A DNA stretch of 64,000 nucleotides from the NCBI RefSeq assembly GCF_902652685.1, contig NZ_CACRUY010000005.1, positions 87,635 through 151,634 on the forward strand, given 5' to 3'. Positions 1-11,264 of the stretch are shown piece by piece (within the stretch, counting starts at the first letter, position 1; each line of letters opens with the position of its first letter). The stretch comes from Mycobacterium sp. Marseille-P9652. Lineage in GTDB: Bacteria > Actinomycetota > Actinomycetes > Mycobacteriales > Mycobacteriaceae. The position numbers and the translations under genes were made by a program. Below the pieces are notes generated by a model, which worked only from the letters and a program-made list of their open reading frames with translations, did no database searches and was not told the origin of the DNA.

Positions 1-393
1 CTCATGGGCCGCTTCGCCTTCGACCGCCCGGGCCTGGCCGCGTTCAGCCTTCCGGACGCCACCGCGGCCATGACGGCGATCGGCAACGACTACTCCTACG
101 ACGAGGTGTTCGCCCGCCAGGTGCTGGCCGCCGGCCGCCCCGGCGACGTCGTCGTCGGGCTCACCACGTCGGGCAACTCGCCCAACGTCGTGCGGGCGCT
201 CGAGGCGGCCGGCCGGGCCGGCATGACCACGGTGGCCCTGACCGGTGCGCGCGGCGGCAAGGTGGCCGACGTCGCCGAGATCTGTATCCGGGTGCCCAGT
301 GAGGACACCGGGCGAATCCAGGAAGCCTGCCTGCACCTGGGCCATTCGATGTGCGAGATGGTCGAGGCGGCCCTGTTCCCGCGACCGTCGTAA
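1..393 (+). CDS. gmhA: Sedoheptulose-7-phosphate isomerase GmhA, 5' end outside the window
   Basis: C-terminal 130 residues of a SIS-domain phosphosugar isomerase. GmhA converts sedoheptulose 7-phosphate to D-glycero-heptose 7-phosphate in the cytoplasm, the first step of nucleotide-heptose synthesis. Seen: the phosphosugar-binding TTSGNSPNV motif and the C-terminal HLGHSMCEMVE helix, whose His and Glu fit the GmhA metal/active site. The family is usually about 190-200 residues, so roughly 65 N-terminal residues lie upstream; the frame is open to base 1 and the ATG at 4 is probably internal. The stop codon abuts the ATG of gmhB, so the two are very probably co-transcribed and act in sequence. 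Confidence 0.88.
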   Translation, partial: LMGRFAFDRPGLAAFSLPDATAAMTAIGNDYSYDEVFARQVLAAGRPGDVVVGLTTSGNSPNVVRALEAAGRAGMTTVALTGARGGKVADVAEICIRVPSEDTGRIQEACLHLGHSMCEMVEAALFPRPS

Positions 394-925
394 ATGGCGC
401 CTCTCGCCCTGCGCGGGGTGAGCACCGTCTTCCTCGACCGGGACGGGACCATCAACGTCAAGGCCCCCGAAGGCGAGTACATCCGGTCACCGGAGGAAAT
501 GGTCCTCCTGCCCGGGGCGGCCGGGGCGGTGGCCGCCCTGAACGCCGCCGGCCTGCGCACGATCCTGATCACCAACCAGCGGTGGCTTTCTCAACCGTCC
601 GCGGACCCGGCCCGCTACGCCGCCACCCACGATCGCCTGGCGGAACTCCTCGCCACAGAGGGCGCGCGACTCGACGCGGCCTACCACTGTCCCCATGCGG
701 CGGACAGCTGCGACTGCCGCAAGCCGCTGGCCGGCATGTTGCTGCGCGCTGCGGCCGAACACGGCGTGGACCTCGGCCGCTCGGTGATGATCGGCGACAG
801 CCCCGCCGACGTGGCGGCGGGCCGGGCGGCCGGGGCGGCGACCATCCTGCTGGGCCCGGCCGGCACGCCGACCGACGGGGCCGACTTCGTGGTCCCAGAC
901 CTCGCCGCCGCCGCGCGACTGATCC

Positions 926-954
<29 letters not shown>
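394..954 (+). CDS. gmhB: D-glycero-heptose bisphosphate phosphatase GmhB (HAD family)
   Basis: 186-residue HAD-superfamily phosphatase that removes a phosphate from heptose 1,7-bisphosphate in the nucleotide-heptose pathway. Seen: motif I FLDRDGTIN near residue 14 with the nucleophile and acid/base Asp pair, motif II ITNQ, a Cys/His cluster CPHAADSCDCRKP typical of the GmhB zinc loop, and motif IV MIGDSPADV. The ATG follows the gmhA stop directly. The 3' end overlaps the convergent WecG/TagA gene by 29 bp. No heptokinase or nucleotidyltransferase is in view; they may lie to the left. Close relatives include histidinol-phosphate phosphatases, but the gmhA neighbour favours GmhB. Confidence 0.87.
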
Positions 955-2929
<1,975 letters not shown>

Positions 2930-2949
2930 GCCGGCGGGAGGACCGACGA

Positions 2950-3624
2950 ATGCGGCCGTTCGGGGCTGGTTTCGCGGCGTGCCTGGCGCTGGCCGCATGC
3001 ACGCACGCGCCCGCACCCGCGCGGCCGTCGCCCGCGTCGAAATCGCCGCGCGCGCAGCACGTTGCCGTCAACCCGGCGCGGATCAAGCGCGTCGTCGGCG
3101 ACATGCCGCCCGGCTACGAGGTGACCACCGGCGTGCCGGACGCCGCATCGCCGACGGTGATCTGGAGCCTGCCGGGCGCGGCGGCCACCCCGCCGCAGTG
3201 CGCCGCGCTCGCCGACCCGGGCGACGGCCGTGGGCACTCCGCCCAGGGCGTGTCCGCCTCGGGCGCGGGCGGCATCGTCCACGCGGTCGTCGTGGCCGTG
3301 CCCGCGCCGGCGCAACTGGACCGCGACCTACTCCCGGCGTGCGGTCAGTGGTCGATGGCCGCCGGGCGCACCACCGCCGATGTCCGCCTCGTCGACGCCC
3401 CGCACGTCGACGACGCGGACACCGTGGGCATGGTGGCCGAGATCAGGTCATCGGTCGAATCGGGCACCGAAATCGGCTCGCGCACATGGACATTCGTCGC
3501 CTACCTGGGTGACTACTACGCCTTCACGACGCTGACCACCGACCCGGGGTCGGCGCTGCCCGCGCTGCCGGCGAGCTACGCCGCCGACTTGCTCGTCAAA
3601 ACGGTGTCCACGTTGCGCGGCTGA
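2950..3624 (+). CDS. Lipoprotein, DUF5642-like (Rv0999-like)
   Basis: 224-residue predicted lipoprotein of unknown function. Seen: signal peptide with lipobox LAAC ending at Cys17, a Pro/Ala-rich linker, then a compact domain with PPGYEV, two conserved cysteines and a C-terminal YAADLLVKTVSTLRG helix. M. tuberculosis has an unknown protein (Rv0999) at this position. The next gene encodes a second protein with the same C-terminal signature (DLLVK-x-VS), so this looks like a tandem duplication. Start chosen at the ATG directly before the signal peptide, 20 bp after the acetyltransferase gene. The DUF5642 assignment is from memory of the fold pattern. Confidence 0.8.
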   Translation: MRPFGAGFAACLALAACTHAPAPARPSPASKSPRAQHVAVNPARIKRVVGDMPPGYEVTTGVPDAASPTVIWSLPGAAATPPQCAALADPGDGRGHSAQGVSASGAGGIVHAVVVAVPAPAQLDRDLLPACGQWSMAAGRTTADVRLVDAPHVDDADTVGMVAEIRSSVESGTEIGSRTWTFVAYLGDYYAFTTLTTDPGSALPALPASYAADLLVKTVSTLRG

Positions 3625-3651
3625 GCCCCCGCCTTGGGTAGATTGGCCACG

Positions 3652-4305
3652 ATGTTCAAGCTGCCGCTCGCGCTCGCGTCCGTGTGCGCGCTCGCCGGCT
3701 GCTCGTCGGGCTCCGATCCCGCGGTGAAGGCCGACATCGCCAAGGTCAGCGAGGTGAAGTCGAGCTTCGGGCCCGAATTCAAGGTCACCGACACCAGCGA
3801 GCGGGCGATCGACCCGAAACTGTTCTCGGCCCGGAAGCTGCCCGACGGGCTCACCTTCGACCCGCCCAACTGCGGTAAGGCGGCGGTGGGCCCGGACATG
3901 CCGCCTGACGTGCAGGGCAACATGGCCGCCGTCTCGGCCGAGGGCAAGGGCAACCGCTTCGTCGTCATCGCCGTGGAGACCTCAAAAGCCTTGCCCTTCA
4001 ACGACCCCGGCAAGGAGTGCGCGAAGATCGCGTTCACCGGAGGGGGGGTCCGCGGCGGCATCGAGGTGGTCGACGCGCCGCGCATCGACGGGGCGCGCAC
4101 CCTCGGCGTGCACCGGGTGTTGCAGGCGGTCCTGCCCGGCGGCGCCCGGACCGGCGAACTGTACGACTACTCCGCGCAATTCGGGGACTACCAGGTGATC
4201 GTGATCGCCAATCCGCTGGTGGTGCCCGACCAGCCCGTCGCCCACGTCGACACCGGGCTGGCGCGCGACCTGCTCGTCAAGGCCGTGAGCGCGGTCAGGA
4301 GTTAG
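3652..4305 (+). CDS. Second DUF5642-like lipoprotein, probable paralogue of the upstream gene
   Basis: 217-residue predicted lipoprotein. The ATG at 3652 begins MFKLPLALASVCALAGCSSG, a short signal peptide with lipobox LAGC. The mature part carries a paired-Cys pattern (PPNCGKA and GKECAKIAF) and ends LARDLLVKAVSAVRS, closely parallel to the C terminus of the gene before it. An in-frame start at 3634 would add six residues before the signal peptide and is less likely. It lies 27 bp after the first lipoprotein gene on the same strand, probably in one operon. Function unknown; predicted to face the cell envelope. Ends beside the convergent AlkB-like gene. Confidence 0.8.
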   Translation: MFKLPLALASVCALAGCSSGSDPAVKADIAKVSEVKSSFGPEFKVTDTSERAIDPKLFSARKLPDGLTFDPPNCGKAAVGPDMPPDVQGNMAAVSAEGKGNRFVVIAVETSKALPFNDPGKECAKIAFTGGGVRGGIEVVDAPRIDGARTLGVHRVLQAVLPGGARTGELYDYSAQFGDYQVIVIANPLVVPDQPVAHVDTGLARDLLVKAVSAVRS

Positions 4306-4902
4306 CTAACGCACGCCGCGGGGCCGGAATTGGATGCTGACGCGCGGCCCCGTCGGCGCCGACGTCTTGGGCACCGAGTGCTCCCAGGTGCGCTGGCACG
4401 ACCCGCCCATCACCAGCAGGTCGCCGTGCGCCTGCGGCAACCGCAACGACGGCCCACCGCCCCGCCGCCTCATCGCGAAAGTGCGTGTGGCGCCGAGGCT
4501 GACGATCGCGACCATGGTGTCCTCGGTGCTGCTGCGGCCGATCGTGTCGCCGTGCCAGGCCACGCTGTCCGATCCGTCGCGGTAGCAGCACAACCCGACC
4601 GTGGTGAACGGCTCACCGAGCTCGCCGGCGTAGATGTCGTTGAGCCGCCGGCGCAGCCGCGCCAGCATCGGGTGCGGTGGCTCCTCGACCGTCAGGTCGT
4701 GGAAGCTGACCAGCCTGGGCACGTCGACCACGCGGTCGTACATCTGGCGACGCTCGGCCCGCCAGGGCACCTGCTGCAGCAGCGCCTCGAGCAGCTCGTC
4801 GGCGCACGTCAGCCAGCCGGCGCGCATCTCGACGAAGGCGCCGTCGCCGAGCTGCCTGCGCTCGGTGTGCTGGAAGAGGGAGCCCTGGACCGCGATCTCC
4901 AC
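4306..4902 (-). CDS. AlkB-like Fe(II)/2-oxoglutarate-dependent oxygenase (Rv1000c-like)
   Basis: 198 residues from a GTG start ([11 protein letters not shown]). AlkB enzymes oxidatively demethylate alkylated bases in DNA or RNA. Seen: the iron-binding facial triad His117-x-Asp119 (WHGDT) and His175 (WEHSV), and arginines Arg187 and Arg193 in [10 protein letters not shown] that hold 2-oxoglutarate. Upstream residues in the open frame (to 5070) are low-quality and overlap the divergent arcA promoter, so the GTG at 4902 is preferred; the M. tuberculosis homologue is about 205 residues. The gene ends back-to-back with the lipoprotein pair. The exact substrate is unknown. Confidence 0.88.
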   Translation of the reverse strand: MEIAVQGSLFQHTERRQLGDGAFVEMRAGWLTCADELLEALLQQVPWRAERRQMYDRVVDVPRLVSFHDLTVEEPPHPMLARLRRRLNDIYAGELGEPFTTVGLCCYRDGSDSVAWHGDTIGRSSTEDTMVAIVSLGATRTFAMRRRGGGPSLRLPQAHGDLLVMGGSCQRTWEHSVPKTSAPTGPRVSIQFRPRGVR

Positions 4903-4969
4903 GCCACCCACCTTATCGCACACTCGTTCGATCCCCGGGCCGGCGGAGCGAGCCGCTACGGTTTGTCGT

Positions 4970-6181
4970 GTGGGTGTCGTCGAGCTGAGCACCAATTCCG
5001 AAGTGGGCGCGCTGCGCGTCGTGATCCTGCATCGCCCCGGCGCCGAGTTGCGCCGACTGCATCCGCGCAACGTGGATCAGCTGCTGTTCGACGGGCTGCC
5101 CTGGGTCGCCCGCGCGCAGGAGGAACACGACCAGTTCGCCGAGCTGCTGCGGTCGCGCGGCGTCGAGGTGCTGCTGCTGGCGGACCTGCTGACCGAGGCG
5201 CTCAACCACAGCGGGGCCGCCCGCATGCAGGGCGTCGCCGCCGCGGTCGACGCGCGTCGGCTGGGAGTGCCGCTGGCGCAGGAACTCTCGGCCTACCTGC
5301 GGAGCCTGGAGCCGGGCAGGCTCGCCGAGGTGCTGATGGCCGGCATGACGTTCAACGAGCTGCCGGCCGACACGCGCACCGACGTGTCCCTGGTGCTGCG
5401 CATGCACCACGGGGCGGATTTCGTCATCGAACCGCTGCCCAACCTGGTGTTCACCCGCGACTCGTCGATATGGATCGGCCCGCGGGTGGTGATCCCGACG
5501 CTGGCGCTGCGGGCCCGTGCCCGCGAGGCGTCGCTGACCGACCTGATCTACGCGCACCACCCGCGGTTCACCGGGGTGCGCCGCGCGTACGAGTCGCGGA
5601 CCGCCCCCGTCGAGGGCGGTGACGTGCTGCTGCTGGCTCCGGGCGTCGTGGCCGTCGGCGTGGGGGAGCGGACGACGCCGGCCGGCGCGGAGGCGTTGGC
5701 GCGCAGCTTGTTTGACGACGACCTCGCGCACACGGTGCTGGCCGTGCCCATCGCGCAGCGGCGGGCGCAGATGCACCTGGACACGGTGTGCACGATGGTC
5801 GACGTCGACACCGTGGTGATGTACGCCAACGTCGTCGACACGCTCTCCGCGTTCACGATCCAGCGCACGCCCGACGGCGTGACCATCGGCGACGAGGCGC
5901 CCTTCCGCGAGGCGGCGGCCAGGGCGATGGGGATCGACAAGTTGCGGGTGATCGACACCGGCCTGGATCCGCTGGTCGCCGAGCGCGAGCAATGGGACGA
6001 CGGCAACAACACGCTCGCGCTGTCGCCGGGCGTCGTCGTCGCCTACGAGCGCAACGTGCAGACCAATGCGCGCCTCGAGGACGCCGGCATCGAAGTGCTG
6101 ACGATCGCGGGGTCCGAACTGGGGACGGGTCGCGGCGGACCCCGCTGCATGTCGTGTCCCGTCGCCCGCGACGCCGTGTAG
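4970..6181 (+). CDS. arcA: Arginine deiminase
   Basis: 403 residues, GTG start; M. tuberculosis ArcA is 402. Hydrolyses L-arginine to citrulline and ammonia in the cytoplasm. Seen: the guanidine-binding and catalytic elements [28 protein letters not shown] and the C-terminal [12 protein letters not shown] with nucleophile Cys396. No ornithine carbamoyltransferase or carbamate kinase gene is nearby, so as in M. tuberculosis this is a solitary deiminase rather than a full arginine-deiminase operon. Divergent from the AlkB-like gene with 67 bp between starts and convergent with the mannosyltransferase. Confidence 0.93.
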   Translation: MGVVELSTNSEVGALRVVILHRPGAELRRLHPRNVDQLLFDGLPWVARAQEEHDQFAELLRSRGVEVLLLADLLTEALNHSGAARMQGVAAAVDARRLGVPLAQELSAYLRSLEPGRLAEVLMAGMTFNELPADTRTDVSLVLRMHHGADFVIEPLPNLVFTRDSSIWIGPRVVIPTLALRARAREASLTDLIYAHHPRFTGVRRAYESRTAPVEGGDVLLLAPGVVAVGVGERTTPAGAEALARSLFDDDLAHTVLAVPIAQRRAQMHLDTVCTMVDVDTVVMYANVVDTLSAFTIQRTPDGVTIGDEAPFREAAARAMGIDKLRVIDTGLDPLVAEREQWDDGNNTLALSPGVVVAYERNVQTNARLEDAGIEVLTIAGSELGTGRGGPRCMSCPVARDAV

Positions 6182-6290
6182 CGTCGGCTCGCCGAGTCTG
6201 CAGTGGTGGCATCGATCCTGCGCTCAGCGCGGACAAATGGGCGTTTGACGCGCACTGGATGCAGTCTCGATGAGACGAGATGAGAAGAAC

Positions 6291-7850
6291 TCAACGCCAG
6301 CTGGGCAGCCAGATCTCCATGTTCCACGTCTCCTGCGAAATGGGCAGACCGGTGAGGACGGGATACAACCACGCGAAGTTCGTCACCACCAACGCGACGT
6401 AGCAGGACACGGCGATCAGCCCCAGCGTGCGGCGCTCCCGGCCTTGCCCACGCGCGAAGAGGATGTCGCCGCAGATCAAGGCGATGGCCATGGTCAGAAA
6501 GGGCCCCATTGTCGCCGCGTAGAAGAAGTACATCTGCCGGTCGATGTCGGCGAACCAGGGCAGCCACCCGGCGCAATACCCGGTCAGGACCACCGCGTAG
6601 CGCCAGTCGCGCCGCACCAGCATGCGCCACGCCGAGTACAGCAGCACCGGAACGGCCAGCCACCACATCGCCGGAGTGCCGACCATCATCTCGGCCTTGA
6701 CGCACGACTGAGCGCCGCAACCCGGCACGTTCTGCTGGTCGATGGCGTAGAGCACCGGCCGCAACGACATCGGCCAGCTCCAGGGCTTGGATTCCCAAGG
6801 GTGGTAGTTGCCGGCGGAATTCGTCAGTCCCGCATGGAATTCGAACGCCTTGGCGGTGTAGTGCCACAGCGAGCGGATCGCGTCGGGCACGGGGACCAAC
6901 GAGTGCGGGCCGATCGACTGGCCCACCTCGTGCCTGTCGATGGCGGTCTCCGACGCGAACCACGGCGCGTAGCTGGCGAGGTAGACCCCCAGGGGGATCA
7001 GCGCGAGCGCGTACGCGGTGGGGAGCAGGTCGCGCCGCAGCACACCCAGCCACGGCCGGGTGACCTGGTACTGCCGCCGCGCCGCCAGGTCGAACGCCAA
7101 CGACATGGCGCCGAAGAACACCACGAAGTACAGCCCGGACCACTTTGTGCCGCAAGCCAATCCGAGCATCAGTCCCGCGAGGAAGCGCCACCAGCGCACA
7201 CCGAGCCGCGGACCCCAGACGGTGTCGGCGTTGCGGCCCTCCATCAGGGCGACGTGCAGGCGTAGACGCACCTGGTCGCGGTCAACGATCAACGCGCCGA
7301 AGGCGGCGACCACGAAAAAGGTGAGGATGCCGTCGAGCAACGCCGTCCGGGCCGCGACGAAGCTCACGCCGTCGCAGATGACCAGCACGCCGGCGATCGC
7401 GCCGACCAGCGTCGAGCGGCTGATCCGCCGCACGATCCGCATCACCAGCGTCACCAGCACCACGCCCAGCAGCGCGCCGGTGAATCGCCAGCCGACCCCG
7501 TCGTAGCCGAAGATCGCCTCGCCGACGGCGATCAGCTGTTTGCCGACGGGCGGGTGGACGACCAGGCCGAAGCCGGGGTTGTCCTCCACGCCGTGGTTGT
7601 GCAGCACCTGCCAGGCCTGCGGGGCGTAGTGCTTCTCGTCGAAGATCGGCGTGCCGGCGTCGGTCGGCGAGCCGAGGTTCAAGAACCGCGTCACGGCGGC
7701 CAGCAGCGTGATCACGCCGGTGACGACCCAGCCCCGGATGGTGTCCGTGGGCCCGAAGTCCGGCACGGGGACGAGCGGTCCCGGCGTGACGACGGGGACG
7801 ACGCGCTCCTCCTCGTGGGCGACGGAGGCTTCGCGGGGCGGGGCGGACAT
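6291..7850 (-). CDS. pmt: Protein O-mannosyltransferase Pmt (GT39, Rv1002c-like)
   Basis: 519-residue polytopic membrane protein. It transfers mannose from polyprenyl-phosphate-mannose to Ser/Thr of exported proteins during Sec translocation. Seen: the acidic catalytic pair in FDEKHYAPQAW after the first membrane helix, many hydrophobic helices, and a long extracytoplasmic loop with NYHPWESKPWSWP. The start is the ATG at 7850 (MSAPPREASV); an upstream in-frame ATG at 7877 would overlap the divergent rsmI start. Adjacent to rsmI in divergent orientation, as in M. tuberculosis. Likely clients include the many lipoproteins of this window, but that is inference. Confidence 0.92.
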   Translation of the reverse strand: MSAPPREASVAHEEERVVPVVTPGPLVPVPDFGPTDTIRGWVVTGVITLLAAVTRFLNLGSPTDAGTPIFDEKHYAPQAWQVLHNHGVEDNPGFGLVVHPPVGKQLIAVGEAIFGYDGVGWRFTGALLGVVLVTLVMRIVRRISRSTLVGAIAGVLVICDGVSFVAARTALLDGILTFFVVAAFGALIVDRDQVRLRLHVALMEGRNADTVWGPRLGVRWWRFLAGLMLGLACGTKWSGLYFVVFFGAMSLAFDLAARRQYQVTRPWLGVLRRDLLPTAYALALIPLGVYLASYAPWFASETAIDRHEVGQSIGPHSLVPVPDAIRSLWHYTAKAFEFHAGLTNSAGNYHPWESKPWSWPMSLRPVLYAIDQQNVPGCGAQSCVKAEMMVGTPAMWWLAVPVLLYSAWRMLVRRDWRYAVVLTGYCAGWLPWFADIDRQMYFFYAATMGPFLTMAIALICGDILFARGQGRERRTLGLIAVSCYVALVVTNFAWLYPVLTGLPISQETWNMEIWLPSWR

Positions 7851-7875
7851 CGGTGTCGATCGTAGGCTGTCCGTC

Positions 7876-8712
7876 ATGACCTCCGGTCGCCTATTGCTGG
7901 CCGCGACCCCGTTGGGCCAGCCGGCGGACGCATCACCGCGCCTCGTTGACGCCCTGACGCGCGCCGACGTGGTGGCCGCCGAGGACACCCGCCGGATCCG
8001 GACGCTGGCCCGCGCGCTCGAGGTGCGGATCACCGGCCGGGTGGTCAGCCTGTTCGATCGGGTCGAGTCGGCGCGGGTGGATCCCCTGATCGAGGCGATC
8101 CACGCCGGGGCGACGGTGCTGGTGGTCAGCGATGCCGGCATGCCGTTGATCAGCGACCCGGGCTACCGGCTGGTGGCGGCGTGCGTGGACGCCGGTCTGC
8201 CGGTGCAGTGCCTGCCCGGTCCGTCGGCGGTGACGACGGCGCTCGCGGTGTCGGGCCTGCCGTCGGAGCGGTTCTGCTTCGAGGGGTTCGCGCCGCGGAA
8301 GAAGTCGGCGCGTCGCACCTGGCTCGCCGCCCTGGCTGACGAGCCGCGGACGTGCGTGTTCTTCGAGTCGCCGCGCCGGTTGCCCGCGTGCCTGCGGGAC
8401 GCCGCCGAGCAGCTCGGCGGTTCGCGCCGGGCCGCAGTCTGCCGCGAGTTGACCAAGGTGCACGAGGAGGTGGTGCGCGGTTCGCTGGACGAGCTCGCCG
8501 CCTGGGCGGCCGACGGCGTGCTCGGCGAGGTCACCGTGGTGCTGGCGGGGGCGACCCCGCGCGCCGACGTTCCGTCGCTGGTCGCGAAGGTGCAGCATCT
8601 CGTCGACGCGGGCGCCCGCGTCAAGGACGCGTGCGGCGAGGTGGCCGCGGCGAACCCGGGCGTGCGGACGCGGGAACTCTACGAGGCGGTCCTGCAGTCG
8701 CGCAGGGACTGA
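7876..8712 (+). CDS. rsmI: 16S rRNA (cytidine(1402)-2'-O)-methyltransferase
   Basis: 278 residues. RsmI 2'-O-methylates C1402 of 16S rRNA near the decoding centre using S-adenosylmethionine. Seen: N-terminal LLLAATPLGQP, the AEDTRRIRTLA motif, VVSDAGMPLISDPGY and the CLPGPSAVTTALAVSGLP core, all typical of the tetrapyrrole-methylase fold of this family. Starts at the ATG at 7876, 25 bp from the start of divergent pmt. Ends 4 bp from the convergent Leu/Pro-repeat protein gene. Interest: the paired rRNA methyltransferase gene ksgA also lies in this window (44094). Confidence 0.93.
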   Translation: MTSGRLLLAATPLGQPADASPRLVDALTRADVVAAEDTRRIRTLARALEVRITGRVVSLFDRVESARVDPLIEAIHAGATVLVVSDAGMPLISDPGYRLVAACVDAGLPVQCLPGPSAVTTALAVSGLPSERFCFEGFAPRKKSARRTWLAALADEPRTCVFFESPRRLPACLRDAAEQLGGSRRAAVCRELTKVHEEVVRGSLDELAAWAADGVLGEVTVVLAGATPRADVPSLVAKVQHLVDAGARVKDACGEVAAANPGVRTRELYEAVLQSRRD

Positions 8713-8716
8713 GCCG

Positions 8717-9841
8717 TTACAGGTGCGGCAGGCCCGGAATCGGCGGCGGTCCGGGCAACGCCGACAGCGGCGGCGGTCCCGGCAGCGGCGGCAACGCGGG
8801 CAGCGGGGGCGGTCCCGGCAGCGGCGGCAGACCGGCCGGCAGCGCCGGCAACGCGGGTAGCGCCGGCAACGGCGGCAGACCGGCCGGCAGTGCCGGCAAC
8901 GCGGGCAGCGGCACAGCTCCCGGCAGCGGGGGCAGGCCCGCCGGAAGCCCGGCCGCGGGCAACGAGCCGATCAACGGCAGCGCCAACGCGGCGAGCGTCG
9001 CGGGGTCGACACCCGGCAAGCCCGGCAGCGCGGGCATGCCCGGTAGCGAGGGGAGGCCGATCGCGGGCAGGCTCGGTAGCGCGGGAAGGCCGACCGCCGC
9101 GGGGAGGCCCGGTATCGAAGGGAGCCCCATCGCGGGGATGGCCGGCAGTGCGGGCATCGCGAACCCGGGGAGCGCCGCGGCGGGCACTCCGGGGAGGCCG
9201 GGAATCCCTGGCAGCGTCGGCAGGGTGACGCCCGGAAGGCCGAGGTTCTTCGGCAGGAAGCCGATCTGCTGCAGGTAGGCGATCGCGATCGCGGCGCTGG
9301 TGACGGTGCCCACGGCGGCGCTCGCCACGCCGACGACGCTGCCGCCCACGCCGACGACGCCGTTGACGACCGAGTAGGCGGCGTTTATCCCGTAGGGCGC
9401 GGCCATGGCCCCGGCGAGTCCGGGCAGCAGGGTGCCCGGGTCAAGCGGGCCGGAGCTTCCGGTGTCCGGTACGCCGACGTCCGGCAGGGCGGGCAGGGTC
9501 GCGCCCTGGCCGCCCGCGGCCGGGGCGCCACCGCCGCCGCCACCGCCACCCACGAATCCGGGGCTCGTGCCCGCTCCGGCCGCCGCTGCCGCGTCGGCGC
9601 CGGGAGCCGCAGGTCCGGGCGGTGTCACGTTGGACGCGTCGGAGAATCCCGGCTGCGTTCCCGCGTCGGGGGCGGCCTTGGGTGCCTCGGGCATCAGGAC
9701 CGAGTCGACACGCTCGCATTTTGCGCCGATTCCGCACGATCCCGAGGTCGGGATCGGCGTGCTGACCGAGGTCAGCGGCGTCACCGCCAGCGTCCCACCG
9801 AGCAGGGCGGATGCCGCGGCGCCCAGGAGAGCGATTCTCAT
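8717..9841 (-). CDS. Exported Leu/Pro/Gly-repeat protein (Rv1004c-like)
   Basis: 374 residues, function unknown. N-terminal signal peptide (MRIALLGAAASALLGGTLA), then a Cys-containing segment, a Pro/Ala/Gly-rich stretch with a run of nine glycines, a hydrophobic central region (about 145-195) that could span or associate with the membrane, and a C-terminal half of low-complexity LPALPAGLPPLP-type repeats. The repeat period is three residues with Pro at every third position, suggesting an extended polyproline-like rod. M. tuberculosis has a longer homologue (about 419 residues), so repeat number probably varies. Convergent with rsmI. The opposite strand reads as glycine-rich protein because of the repeats and is not a gene. 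Confidence 0.82.
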   Translation of the reverse strand: MRIALLGAAASALLGGTLAVTPLTSVSTPIPTSGSCGIGAKCERVDSVLMPEAPKAAPDAGTQPGFSDASNVTPPGPAAPGADAAAAAGAGTSPGFVGGGGGGGGAPAAGGQGATLPALPDVGVPDTGSSGPLDPGTLLPGLAGAMAAPYGINAAYSVVNGVVGVGGSVVGVASAAVGTVTSAAIAIAYLQQIGFLPKNLGLPGVTLPTLPGIPGLPGVPAAALPGFAMPALPAIPAMGLPSIPGLPAAVGLPALPSLPAIGLPSLPGMPALPGLPGVDPATLAALALPLIGSLPAAGLPAGLPPLPGAVPLPALPALPAGLPPLPALPALPALPAGLPPLPGPPPLPALPPLPGPPPLSALPGPPPIPGLPHL

Positions 9842-9976
9842 GACTGAAGCCCCATCTTGCAGTCGACACGCGATCGGCGCGGGTCAATGGTCGAAAGCTT
9901 AGACGCAACCGGAATGTGATGCGGGTGTAATGCGAAATCCGGGGGCCCTATCCTGCGGTTTCCGGCGTCAACGCGG

Positions 9977-11230
9977 CTAGCGAGGCGTTCCCGCGGTGGC
10001 GATGCACGGCACGTCCACGACGGGGGCGGCCTTGTGCAGACATTCCGCCCACTCGGCGTCGGGCTCGGAGTCGGCGGTGATGCCCCCGCCGACCCCGAGC
10101 ACGGCGTTGCCCGTGGCGTCGAATTCGACGGTGCGGATCGCGACATTGAGCTCGGTACCGGCCACCGGCGAGGCCAATCCCATTGTGCCGCAATAAATTC
10201 CGCGCCTCCTAGTCTCCCAGCCCGAAATCAGCTGGCGGGCCCGGGCTTTCGGCGTCCCGGTGACCGACGCCGGCGGAAACGTGGCGTCGAGCAGCGCGGA
10301 CGTCCGCAGCTCGGCGGGAACGCGCGCCGACACCGTCGACACCAGGTGCCACACGCCCGGCGCACGCCGCACGACCAGCAGTTCGGGCACCGTGACGGTA
10401 CCGGTCACCGCGACCCGGCCGAGGTCGTTGCGGACCAGGTCCACGATCATGATGTTCTCCGCCACGTCCTTCGCGGACGCCCGCAGCGCCGACGGCCAGG
10501 CGTACAGGGGCAGGGTGCCCTTGATGGGGCTGGAGGTCACCACCGTTCCGTTTCGCCGCAGGAACAGCTCCGGGGACAGCGACGCGACCGCGCCCCACGG
10601 CCCGGCCAGAAAGGCGGCCCGAGCCGGCGACGTGCGGGCGACGCCGTCGACGAAAAAGTCGAGCGGGGCGCCGTCGACCGTCCCGGCGAACTGCGTGCAC
10701 ACGCACGCCTGATACACCTCGCCGGCGGCGATCGCCTCGAGGCAGGCCAGCACGCCGTCACGGTGCGCGGCCCGGTCGGCGGTGTCCCAGTCGATCCGGC
10801 ACTCGCGCGCCGGGACCGGCCGTGCCGCCAGCGCGGCAGCGAGCCACTCCGGCATCGGCGTGCCGGAAAGGCTTTCGTACCACCAGCATCCGGCGCCGTC
10901 GCAGCGCAGCACGCAGTCGGTCCACCCGCCGGCTGCCTCGGGGATCCGGGGCGGTCGCCCGTCGGCTCCCGGGTCGGGGTAGGACAGGTAACCGATCCAG
11001 CCGCCGCCCACCGCTTCCGGACGGGGCGACGGGCGGTCCTGCGGGACCGCGAACGCCTCGCCGACGGGCACCGGCCGCACCGGCACGCTCGGAGCGATCA
11101 CCGCCGACGCGCCGAACCACTCGCCCGTCAGCGCGGCGGGTGGCGGCGCGCAGAGCCGCTCGGTGGCGTCGCCGACGGCGCGCAGCACGCTGGGCGCGGT
11201 GCCGAGGTTGCCGAGCCGGTCGATTCGCAC
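9977..11230 (-). CDS. pabB: Aminodeoxychorismate synthase component I PabB
   Basis: 417 residues, GTG start. Makes 4-amino-4-deoxychorismate from chorismate for folate synthesis. Seen: the chorismate-binding core with SSPIKGT, where Lys237 is the hallmark nucleophile of aminodeoxychorismate synthases (anthranilate synthases have Ala here), ENIMIVDLVRNDLGR, PPASVTGTPKARA and the GVGGGITADSEP element. The N-terminal subdomain is short, so total length is below the roughly 450 residues of the M. tuberculosis protein. In M. tuberculosis only one gene (Rv1006) separates pabB from metG; here 29 kb intervenes. Confidence 0.92.
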   Translation of the reverse strand: MRIDRLGNLGTAPSVLRAVGDATERLCAPPPAALTGEWFGASAVIAPSVPVRPVPVGEAFAVPQDRPSPRPEAVGGGWIGYLSYPDPGADGRPPRIPEAAGGWTDCVLRCDGAGCWWYESLSGTPMPEWLAAALAARPVPARECRIDWDTADRAAHRDGVLACLEAIAAGEVYQACVCTQFAGTVDGAPLDFFVDGVARTSPARAAFLAGPWGAVASLSPELFLRRNGTVVTSSPIKGTLPLYAWPSALRASAKDVAENIMIVDLVRNDLGRVAVTGTVTVPELLVVRRAPGVWHLVSTVSARVPAELRTSALLDATFPPASVTGTPKARARQLISGWETRRRGIYCGTMGLASPVAGTELNVAIRTVEFDATGNAVLGVGGGITADSEPDAEWAECLHKAAPVVDVPCIATAGTPR

Positions 11231-11264
11231 CGCCCTAGCTTGGCAGAGCCGGCGAAGGAGATCG

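Noticed and set aside
8352-9278. Long plus-strand glycine-rich reading frame, superficially PE_PGRS-like
   Set aside because: It lacks a PE domain, starts inside rsmI in another frame, and its Gly pattern is just the complement of the Leu-Pro repeat gene on the other strand.
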